Shown here: piece by piece, positions 56,401 to 64,000 of the stretch
Layout of the letters: every line of letters starts with the position of its first letter
How positions within the stretch are numbered: position 1 is the stretch's first letter
From: Branchiostoma floridae
Lineage: Eukaryota; Chordata; Leptocardii; Amphioxiformes; Branchiostomatidae
Direction of reading: 5' to 3'
DNA: 64,000 bases
Assembly (NCBI RefSeq): GCF_000003815.2
Contig: NC_049988.1
Coordinates: 8,432,617 to 8,496,616 of the forward strand
The notes under the pieces: model-generated
Told to the model about the DNA's origin: nothing
What the model saw: only the letters and a program-made list of their open reading frames with translations
Databases searched by the model: none
Position numbers and translations under genes: made by a program

Positions 56401-57140
56401 TACAAAATGGTACTTTTATAAGTGACAGAGAGGTGTTCCGAAAACTTACCAAGAAACATAACTGGATGTGTGAATTGCTCATTGTAAAAAGAGCCATACG
56501 TAAAAATTGTTGTATCGAAAGAGAAACGTTAGAAACACCAGCCTTAGATTTTCCAAAAACTTCTGTGATATACCAAAACCTTATGTTACAAATATTTATA
56601 GTTCCAAACTGCCAACAGAAATGGCAGACACATTTTGATATATACTCACTTAATTGGAAGAAGATTTGGAAAATGCTAGGCACAACTTCATGTAAAGAAA
56701 CACAAATAGCAGAGCTTAATTACAAACTACTTCATCAAATTTTACCATGTGGTGAGAAATTAAGCAAATGGAGAATACAAGATGAAGATGGTCAAGTAAT
56801 TGATCCTGTATGTAAATTATGTGACAGTGGTCATGTTGACAACTATAAACATATGTTCCTGGAATGTAAAAGGCTAACTAACCTGTGGAATTTAGTACAT
56901 ACTTCTGTACCATTTAGCCCCAGTAACCCTTATATTGATTTTGAAGAGATGATACTGGGAAAGGTAAACCAGCCAATAAACGAAAATATCCTGAAGAAAA
57001 GAATACGAATAATATCTATAGCAAAGTGGGTTATCTTTAAAACATGGATTTTTTCTAGAAAGTGCCCACGGCCAATTTCAGGCCATAACTTATCTAACAT
57101 CTTCAATTGTGAACTCAAAAACAGACTTCATGTTCTGTAA
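53490..57140 (+). CDS. LINE ORF2, endonuclease/reverse transcriptase
   Basis: A 1216-residue protein that nicks target DNA and reverse-transcribes the element RNA. Residues 8-235 are an APE-type endonuclease: SFNCRG, LLQETYL, LYAPN, GGDFNSILD, RLDYWLV and the catalytic SDHNAVF. The reverse transcriptase spans about 465-760: GKTPGPDGLPPEFYK, LIHKNGD, NWRPISLLNTDYKI, YIKGRFIGQN, IDFEKAFD (catalytic Asp, ~594), RGIRQGCPLSALLF and VADDT (catalytic pair, ~694; Val in place of the usual Phe). The C-terminus has a Cys/His cluster, CKLCDSGHVDNYKHMFLEC (~1107). All expected catalytic residues are present and there is no internal stop or frameshift, so the copy could be active, although its ORF1 may be incomplete. 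The YIKGRFIGQN block points to L1/Tx1 rather than CR1 or RTE. Confidence 0.9.
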   Translation: MMTHRNMKLISFNCRGIRSYNKRLKILTWLKKKKTDICLLQETYLTKDIIHTIDKQWGGKTIHSFGTNHSRGVSILFDSKLPVEILEQKIDTEGRKIVVNFKLYQEKYTLLCLYAPNDQRQRRTFFYDIQEWLHDWNLYTMLVGGDFNSILDQNMDLLGGSLATIDKNQAVRDLCAHFNLQDIFRHMHPTLKSFTWRRKTTARRLDYWLVENTLTDVMEAGHYASICSDHNAVFIDMHVKETPRGNGFWKLNVNLLNDPNYKHEIERLIEDTKIEFKQCKPELIWEICKMKIKELSIAWSKFKTKERNTLEKETTNKLETLQEKIDKDLNPQTLAEYECVKTQLESILLEKAKGQQIRAKARYIAEGERPSKYFLSLENKKQSQNCITSLVRDNEKIHDQAEILKECRSFYQTLYSSKKVPEDKIEDFLGSMNIPNILSEQEKQECDKPITLHECEEAVTSMKQGKTPGPDGLPPEFYKLFWPSIGVLVHSVIYNALSEGKLPPSFRKALLRLIHKNGDMESLSNWRPISLLNTDYKILAFVMANRIKPLLKDLINKDQCAYIKGRFIGQNVRLIQDIIDFCDSKNKTGIVLFIDFEKAFDCVEHNFMFKVLEKFNFGPNFVNWVKIMYSDCLASVINNGWKAASIQLQRGIRQGCPLSALLFLLVAEILFYSIQNNQNIKGVTVDEAEIKMCQVADDTTVFLSTEDSLYETLECLSSFSNVAGPNLNKAKTKGLWLGIWKHRKDEIAGIQWPSVIKSLGVNFGHSKEQLMKLNWDDKVKQVKTVLNTWCQRNLTLFGKITIVKALAAAKITYVMNILPTPTIVLKELNTAFFNFVWSGKKDKIKRKTLIGNYEQGGLKMLDIHSVKDALLASWVKRLLNGKGSWRYIPLHYLSSLDIDLNFVFQMSCIEDKYLCNVPLFYKQVIYAWYKAKSNCDTNQIIWGNKHIVSGGKTLLYPHWINSGFVYIQDILQNGTFISDREVFRKLTKKHNWMCELLIVKRAIRKNCCIERETLETPALDFPKTSVIYQNLMLQIFIVPNCQQKWQTHFDIYSLNWKKIWKMLGTTSCKETQIAELNYKLLHQILPCGEKLSKWRIQDEDGQVIDPVCKLCDSGHVDNYKHMFLECKRLTNLWNLVHTSVPFSPSNPYIDFEEMILGKVNQPINENILKKRIRIISIAKWVIFKTWIFSRKCPRPISGHNLSNIFNCELKNRLHVL

Positions 57141-57555
57141 TGTTTACTTCTATGTACTTAAATAATAATTTTTAAGCTCATAAAAAGCAACAACAACTGT
57201 TAAACCCATAGTATGTAAACTATAGTTCTAGTCCAGTCTAGATCTACTGTGTTATAACATACTGTAAACTATACATTGTTATGAAAGAAAAAGTCCCGAA
57301 TGTTAAAAGTTACTTGTTGTTTTTGATAACCATCTACATGTATCATAATTATTCCATGACAATTGGGGCAACCATGTGGTGTATATTGGTTATACATAAT
57401 AGCCTATATAAGTACATGAGAGAAATTCTTATATAGACAATGATACTTCTTCCATGCGCATTACCTATTGTGTATTTCACTAGTACTTCAAATTACTCCA
57501 TGTACAATAGTAGCTTAGATACTCTGTTGTTGACAAATGTATTATTTGTTTTACT

Positions 57556-57596
57556 AATAAAGCCTTGAAAAAAAAAAAAAAAAAAAAAAAAAAAAA
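57556..57596 (+). terminator. LINE polyadenylation signal and A tail
   Basis: AATAAA at 57556-57561 is followed six bases after its end by an uninterrupted run of 29 A. Confidence 0.85.
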
Positions 57597-57672
57597 CGGA
57601 CATTCGGTATCATCAGCGTCTTGATGGGGAGTCGATTTAATTATAGATGATTCTCAGCGGATGGAACAAATT

Positions 57673-57676
57673 TGTC

Positions 57677-57707
<31 letters not shown>

Positions 57708-57750
57708 TTGTGTGTGTGTCTCTGTTTGCCTGTGTGTGTGTTTGTTTTGT
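57673..57750. repeat. interrupted GT microsatellite
   Basis: TGTGTG runs are broken by TATG, TTTG and CCTG. Confidence 0.8.
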
Positions 57751-57799
57751 TTGCTTGAACCCTTGTTTATTCATGAAAGCTCAAATGCCGCTATCGTGG

Positions 57800-57800
<1 letters not shown>

Positions 57801-57840
<40 letters not shown>

Positions 57841-57871
57841 TGTGTGTGTGTGTGTGAGTGTGTGTGAGTGT

Positions 57872-57909
<38 letters not shown>

Positions 57910-57911
57910 CT

Positions 57912-57988
<77 letters not shown>
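57801..57988. repeat. GT microsatellite, ~190 bp
   Basis: Nearly pure (TG)n with sparse TGAG, TCTG and TATG interruptions. ORFs read from it (poly Cys-Val, poly Thr-His) are composition artefacts. Confidence 0.95.
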
Positions 57989-57990
<2 letters not shown>

Positions 57991-58482
57991 TTTGCATTGG
58001 GCTGACAAAAGATGATGCACTACAATAGAACCATGCGCGAATCCGTGAAATATATCCGATCACAAACATATTGTCCATAAAACATGAAGCAAAGATCACC
58101 CGATATGGTTAAGAGAGCCCAGTGACCTCCTCTGCCCATTTCTTATCTTTTCTGCACAGCGCTTCAAGTTCTGTTGACGCGTTTTGACCACACGGACGCA
58201 GTATAAGCTTCAGCAGAAAGTCGGACCATTTCTGACACTAAATTGACTCTGGTCTGTCATTCATAACAAGCTCGGTAGCTTATTGAAGAAAGAGACAGCA
58301 ATAGATCACTGTCATCTTCTGCATGGTGCTTTTACGGTGTGACGAATTTATATATACTATATATATGTACTTGTATGATGGAGATGGCGTTATTAGCTGC
58401 ACAACCAAAGGGAGTGCATCTGCTAACATTTCGCTACCTTTCAGCTAGCTTCCTTGTTGCTCTATGAATTTTTAAATTTGCT

Positions 58483-58772
58483 CCTCCTTGTATCTAAAGC
58501 CCCAATGTATATGTATTGACGGATACTTGTATGACTTGTCGCAGTCTTTTCCGTCCTTTGTATTAAGTTCTGAGGTAGTATAACACCATTATAAAATATT
58601 TGGAAGATTCCCCCTCCAATAGACTTTGCACCTCCTTGTATCTAAAGCCCAAGTGTATATGTATTGGCGGATACTTGTATGACTTGTCGCAGTATTTTCC
58701 ATTCTCAATATATAAAGTTCTGAGGTGGTATAATACCATTATGATATCCTGAAGATTCCCCCTACAATAGAT
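58483..58772. repeat. 148-bp tandem duplication
   Basis: CCTCCTTGTATCTAAAGCCC starts each unit (58483 and 58631). Both continue with GTATATGTATTG, CGGATACTTGTATGACTTGT and TTCTGAGGT…ATTCCCCCT…CAATAGA. Confidence 0.8.
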
Positions 58773-59291
58773 GGATGCAGACACAGAATATTTCTTGCTG
58801 AGGTCAGTCAGTAGGGAATAGTTCTCATTAAACGTCTGAAATAATGATCACTACTTTCAGGATGTCCTTGATTCAACCTTGTAAGATAAACAAGCCAATG
58901 TAAGTGCATGGTGACAGAGGTCAAGCGATTATAAGTCACTTCTAGGAAGACGCTTTCTTCATACATATGTATCAGTATACACAAGGTTGAAGCATTCTAT
59001 ACAGGTCATTTCTGCATGCTACCAGTATAACTACAGCTTTGTATCAAAAGCATATATGATATACATTGTATATATCAAGCTGTGGCAAAGAAGGATCGGA
59101 ATATGTCTGAAAAATGAAACAGAGCAACTTCAAGAGAACAAAAAGCAACATTGATGGTTCAAATATGTGATTTTAAGATAATGAACAATGATAATGAAGA
59201 GAAAGAAGATGAAAAGATCGACAATATTCAATAGAGAACAAGAAATCAAGACCATAGCAAGTCCAGTTCAAAAGATATGAAAAAAAAGAAG

Positions 59292-59490
59292 TTCTGCTGC
59301 AGTGCCAAGGTCGCATACCTGGGGGCCCATGAAATCGATCTTGACCTACCTACATTCCAAATATCATCGCAATCCATCCAGAGGTTCTTGAGTTATGCTG
59401 ACTACAAAATCTGGAAACACAAATAGACGGACATACAGATAGACACACAGACACACCTAAAACTATATCTCCATTTTTCATGGAGATAAC
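59292..59490 (-). repeat. ACCTCCAT-family repeat, reverse
   Basis: Read on the minus strand: a TCTCCATGAAAAATGGAGAT start, CTGTCTGTGTGTC, GGATTGCGATGATATTTGG, and GGTCAAGATCGATTTCATGG with CTTGGCACTGCAG near the end. Same order as 45469-45690. Confidence 0.6.
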
Positions 59491-60401
59491 CAGAAAATGA
59501 CGTCGCCCATATTTCCAAGGTGGGCAGACAAGTTTACTTTCTACATGACTCCATTAGTTGCTGAAAAAGACCCAGTAGGAATTGAGCAGAGTGGTTATCC
59601 GGCCATAGAGCTAGCATTTATTATGACTCCATTGGCCGACCAAGCCTCTGATAAAATATTCCATCCATTCTAGCCAATTTCTACATTTTCAGTTCAAAAT
59701 TCATGAAATGTTGAAATGTCATTGAGTGACAGTGGCATTTTGAACGTACAGAAACTTCAACTGAAAAAGAGAGACGATCTAGTCACCCTGTCTGCATTAG
59801 GATACAGCATTTATTTGATGTTTCCTTGGCGTGCATAACAGTTCGCCTATACACCGACAAAGTAGTCGCTTCCTGTTTCATCCTGGCGGTTGGAACACAT
59901 CAAAGCGCCTCAGATGTGTCACGGGTCGGTCTCAGGTGGAATGGTGAGCCACTCTACTCAGATTCTGAACCGTCACTGTCACATGGACGGACACAATTTC
60001 TGTTTTGAAAAAAAGTACAGAGAAAAGTAATCTACCAACCGCTGAGCGGCCACCTGTTTCAATTGCGTAACACACTCTGGGAACGAGGTCACCTCCGAAA
60101 GGATCATTCCATTTCTCCAATAGGTAATAATAAATAAAAAAAAAAACACAATTCTTACAAACAGCAAACTATTATTTCCTGTTACAGGTTCATAGAAACG
60201 TATTTCGTTCTATGTCTATGATGAACCAACTATTTTAAAAATAGATCAGATTTCCACAAGATTGTACATATAACTTTATTATCTCCCCCCGTACAAAGAA
60301 TGGATTGGTCAATTACCATATCTATGTTTCCTTTTCAGCATCTTTTCCAGGTAACGCTTTATGTCGTTCTGTCGTGACTTGCCGGCTGACGAAAGCACGC
60401 T
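59491..60401. other. noncoding region
   Basis: No supported gene or recognised repeat. The ORFs are short and lack family features. Confidence 0.4.
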
Positions 60402-60478
60402 TATATAAGTATTCTGACTGAGATCGTTCTCATATCACGGAGTGGTGAGAAACTTCGGGCAGCCGACATAGCCAAAAG
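60402..60478 (+). promoter_or_regulatory. TATA box and probable noncoding first exon
   Basis: TATATAAG at 60402-60409 would place transcription start near 60432. An exon would end at AAAAG|GTAAGA (60478), a strong donor. The next acceptor, TTCTTCACAG at 61236, leads directly to a coding exon, so the parts form a consistent gene start. Confidence 0.5.
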
Positions 60479-61236
60479 GTAAGAGCTATCGTTTGTGTGG
60501 TTTGTGTCACTTTTATGCTTCCTACTGTATATTTACGTATACCATATGTACATTAGATAAACGACAGGTATTCTCCCCCTGTTTTTATGCAGTCAGTTTA
60601 CACCGCCGTCAATGTAAGCTGAAAATGCAAAAACGTACTAAGCGTTGAAGGGTCCCAACTTGAAGTCTCCCTCTGTTTTCTCATGTTTTTTAACATTAGA
60701 GGGGAACGTTACTTCTACCTTGGGTATAGAGAGAATAATTTGCCAGGGGAGTTTTGCCACCAGAGGATGCCATGTGTCCTTCACGTAGACTGACTCTGCT
60801 GACTAATTAGCCTAATTTTGCCGAATTCTACCACCCGTAACCCCTTAGGAAGGTCTGGTGGAGGCTAGGGACAAGGGTTGACCCCGATGAGATTTTATTT
60901 TTTTAATTGTGTGTAATAGCTAGCCATCATACAAAATTTTATCATAACTCCTTTTTTCGCCGAAGGCAACCATAAGAATACGACAGCGATCAGAAAGCAG
61001 TTGATCATCAGAGAAGAACGACAATATGAAATGCCCACCCGGATGAAATTCATAAGCACGAACCGTTACACGTATCTTTGCTAGCCTGGCGAACAGGGCC
61101 CTATGGCCATCAGAAAAGAGCATATACACCAATTCGAAACACCCTTCCTATAGAGTCTGATATAGAGGCTATGTCTCTGCATGCATACATCTACCAAAAT
61201 AGAGATAATTGAAATTGGCAAACACGTTCTTCACAG

Positions 61237-61403
61237 AGGAAGAATGGATGAAGACGACTCCTCAGGACTTTGGGGTCTGACGACACAAGTGGCACACACG
61301 CTTAAAGAGGCGGCCGCTACGGCAAACGTCACTTACGTCTTTCTCAAAGAACTCATCACCACCGAGGAAGAGTGTCTTCGGGCAGATTTTCACATCCCAG
61401 AAG
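61237..61403 (+). CDS. first coding exon of an unrecognised gene
   Basis: The acceptor (TTCACAG, ending 61236) is followed seven bases later by ATG at 61244. The frame runs 53 codons plus one base to GAAG|GTGAGA at 61403. The peptide starts MDEDDSSGLWGLTTQVAHTL and continues with an Ala-rich, helix-prone segment, KEAAATANVTYVFLKELI, then TTEEECLRADFHIPE. Third positions are GC-rich compared with the flanks, which suggests real coding sequence. I do not recognise the family. One in-phase continuation is 62143-62201 (acceptor TTATTCTGAG), adding 18-19 residues and a stop for a protein of about 72 residues; this is speculative, and the rest may lie elsewhere. A TTAA-type MITE copy lies at 61750-61997, inside the putative intron. 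Confidence 0.45.
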
Positions 61404-61749
61404 GTGAGAGAAGAAGATGTGTAGATGGACATGGGTATTTCTTTAGGACGATCTGTATCATTCCTGTGTTCATTCTTAAACATTAGACCATATTGATCAC
61501 CGATTACACTTTTGCGTAGAAATCAATCCTTTTTTCTGTAGCATGCTTATTGACGTGGTGACAACTGTTCTTTCCTTCACATTCGTTCTCCCTGTGCATA
61601 TCGACACCTTGCAAAACAACAAGTTAACCGCGCTATATTCTGTGGCATTTATCCACACACGACCCTGTGTGACTTTTCAATGGCACGGGATGCAGCTATC
61701 AATGGAGGATTCGTCCTCTTCCAATTCAGACTGTACTATCCGTCTATAA

Positions 61750-61997
61750 AAGGTGGTATCTTGCTGCAGTTGGGGCACCAGTGTGGCACTGCGGGGTTCG
61801 AAAGATCCTCAACGAATTTCAGAGATAAAGAACGAATTTACTTACATTTTGTGTATTTTGTTGTCTTCTAAGTCATACTTTTACGTATTACGCAATATCT
61901 AAGTTATAAAAAAATCGGCGAAAATAACAAACAGTACCGCAGTAAACGAACCCCACAGTGCCGCACCTGTGCCCCAAGTGCAGTGAGATACCACCGT
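61750..61997. mobile_element. TTAA-type MITE, copy 2
   Basis: Same ends (AAGGTGGTATC…, …GATACCACCGT) and body as 22064-22324, in the same orientation: GGCACTGCGG, CGAATTTCAGAGATAAAGAA, TTTTGTGTATTTTGT and CCCACAGTGCCGCACC. The ends no longer sit in a clean TTAA (CTATAAA and CGTAAAG flanks). Confidence 0.8.
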
Positions 61998-63815
61998 AAA
62001 GCCGACCATGTACCAGTACGGTTACTTCAGTTCGTATCACTATTCATCGTCTGTGCTCAGATCCCGCCACCTGTAGTCGCTTGATAAAGGAAGGTACTCT
62101 TTTTCTACTCTGAGTACTCGGATTTATTTCTGTTATTCTGAGACGAAAGCCGTGAAAATGACAGCAATCTGTACACACAGATAGACAGATACAATGAATA
62201 GCGCTTCTCTAAATCCAGCCTTTGTAAGAAGGGGATTTTTTGTCTGCTTGGAGTCTGCAATCACAGAAAACACTACCAAAGTCAATGGCACACACGATGA
62301 TTGTTGTTAAATGGCTTTTGTGCTCTGAGTAGAGAAGCCATTAGGACACCTTCATTGCTTTCAGTTCCAAGAAATCTAAAAGCTTGTCACAATTAACACT
62401 ATAGATGACAAGAACCTCTAAGCACTTAATGCTTTTACTCACTAACGTTAAGTACTAACAGTCGGTATCTACAATGGGGATTCCGTAGTTATGACAGAGC
62501 TCAGTCCGGCTATCGACCTTCTACCGGCATCGACCGACTGATCAGAGAATAAAGACTACGCCCTAGGCTTGTATACAGTCAACAACAGATGTACATATAT
62601 TGTAAAACAACAGATGTACATATATTGTAACATGTGGTAGAAACACAAAAATGAATACAACAGAAAAGGGTAGAGTCCATTCTAAGTCACTGAGAGGTAT
62701 GTCATTGTCACCACTAAGAATTGTTTCCAATTCTTTGTAACATCCATTGGCATAATGCCGGCAGGTCTACTGCAATTTCTCCAGCAATACTAATTTGGCA
62801 AATGATCAACGCATCATTTTCTCCAGTTACATGTTGCTGTTACAGCTTACCTTTGCCACTTCTTCCGTGTATCTTTTTTTGTCTCTCTTGTCCTGCTAAA
62901 AACATAATATCGTAATTGGAACACACCGGGCGCGTGGTTGGAAGGGGGTGCAATAATACCGGCAGACGGAAACACGGCACAATTAACTGCCGCTATGTAC
63001 CTTTATACATCCTCTGTTGTTCCGTCCTTTCCTGTTAGTAATTGCACAAAACAAAAACCTGCGTGAGCATACAAAAAGTCATGAGAAAATGGGTGTATAC
63101 TATCAAGAATTTTCATTTAATTTTGGTCCGTCACAATCGCTATGACGTAAAACTTTACTGCTGGCGTAGCATTAAAAATGGCGGGGAAATGGCGGTGTAC
63201 GTTCAATTTGACCCATTCAGCCGTAGATCCGGGCGATAATGCAACGGTTCTTCACACTTTTACACGAGTTGTTGGTCACCAAAAGAAATTCAAGATTGCT
63301 GTTGAATCATGCTAGCTCATCTTGTGCCGTGAGCACGTGTGATTATCATCTACAAATCTTGCGATGAACGTGATAGTGTAGTCGTCCCACCACGAGCTCG
63401 CCTGCCCCGAAAATGAACTGAAAACTTTTGACCTTGTTGTCTTCGAATGCACTGCTATCGAAGCCTTTTTGAAAATGTGTGAAATACGTGGATGGCTGAA
63501 GTGTGCATACCTCGGAAATTACTGTTGCTGCGCTAGTGGATCACCGAAAATTTATCGTTTATGTCATTTGCCGGTATAAGTATTACTGCCGGTATTATGC
63601 CAATGGATGTTAATTATAAGTCTAAGAGGTTTGATAATACTTTTGGGAATATTTCGAACGTCATTGCAACAATCCAAACATATCCACCGTTTTGTGAAAC
63701 TTTGAATATATTCATTATGCGGAGTAGGATACCAATAATTATAACAATCATAATAATGAAAACAGCATTCTACTATGTCATTTACCATCTTCTATATTTT
63801 TGCAACATTTTGTAA
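61998..63815. other. noncoding region
   Basis: No firm gene. A short tandem pair ACAACAGATGTACATATATTG is at about 62580-62630. A possible small exon (62143-62201) is mentioned with the 61237 gene. Plus-strand ORFs near 63042 and 63561 have no recognisable content. Confidence 0.4.
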
Positions 63816-63884
63816 ATGGTTCAGGGGGCTGGGAAGAAAACAAATCCACACATCCTTGCAAAGGATAGGGAATTACGAGTACAT
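63816..63884 (+). CDS. possible first coding exon, unrecognised
   Basis: The ATG at 63816 opens 23 codons, MVQGAGKKTNPHILAKDREL with RVH after, ending at CAT|GTAAGT, a consensus donor (GT at 63885). The peptide is charged and lacks low complexity, unlike the AT-rich flanks. There is no family match and no downstream exon in the remaining 115 bases. It could be chance. Confidence 0.25.
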
Positions 63885-64000
63885 GTAAGTATTTGACAAC
63901 ACAAAGGACTCATCAGTGTAAGACTATACAGAGATAGACAGTTGGGCTTACTTTTATTGTTCTATGTGCGCAATACCCCACATCTACCATTTGGAAAATG

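Larger units (their letters stand above)
52518..57596 (+). mobile_element. non-LTR retrotransposon (L1/Tx1-like LINE)
   Basis: It has an ORF1 with CCHC knuckles, an ORF2 with endonuclease and reverse transcriptase, AATAAA at 57556-57561 and a tail of 29 A (57568-57596). There are no long terminal repeats. AACGGACATTCGG occurs right after the tail (57595-57607) and again at 52679-52691 inside the ORF1 frame. If that is the target duplication, the insertion is 5'-truncated and starts near 52692. If it is chance, the element extends further left; the frame is open from 52518. The long A tail and intact ORF2 indicate recent insertion. Confidence 0.85.

Noticed and set aside
57647-58099. Cys/Val-rich and Thr/His-rich ORFs
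   Set aside because: Products of the GT microsatellite.

Overview
This looks like invertebrate chordate genomic DNA, most likely amphioxus (Branchiostoma). The reasons are short GT-AG introns, many short inverted-repeat transposons, chordate-type tRNA genes, and two group A bHLH genes with vertebrate-like domains. The species assignment is inference; no marker gene fixes it.

Layout. (1) 2828-14705, plus strand: a 13-exon gene for a 563-residue, highly charged coiled-coil protein. All exons join in phase to one open reading frame. The product weakly recalls the C10orf67 family. (2) 14706-27561: mostly repeats, including a hAT-like MITE with a perfect 8-bp target duplication, a ~2-kb composite repeat, a TTAA-flanked element and nested inverted repeats. 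One orphan exon-like ORF (18661-18810) has an ETHE1-like peptide. (3) 27562-38101, minus strand: two bHLH transcription factor genes in tandem. The upstream one (start 38101) splices across a ~7-kb intron to a 236-codon second exon at 29887-30596. The downstream one (27562-28161) lies just beyond that exon. They share the segment before the basic region and look like old tandem duplicates of the paraxis/scleraxis/Ptf1a/Twist part of the bHLH tree. (4) 38102-43089: noncoding, with tandem repeats, a long-TIR MITE and a mariner remnant running into a 100-base assembly gap. (5) 43090-50398: a tRNA cluster of tRNA-Asn(GTT) on the plus strand and tRNA-Leu(CAG) on the minus strand, with defective copies and a 976-bp duplication that left a 16-nt tRNA-Leu stub. 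(6) 52518-57596: a non-LTR retrotransposon of the L1/Tx1 type with an uninterrupted 1216-residue endonuclease/reverse transcriptase ORF and a 29-A tail. (7) 57609-64000: a large GT microsatellite, a 148-bp tandem duplication, a TATA-driven gene start (60402-61403) of unknown identity, a second copy of the 22-kb-region element, and a possible further first exon at 63816-63884.

Functionally the host genes are independent. The bHLH pair probably forms one regulatory locus, and a cluster of three CAGGTG E-boxes in the large intron suggests possible auto- or cross-regulation (inference). Homology statements rest on remembered family motifs, not on searches. Exon joins were checked by reading phase only.
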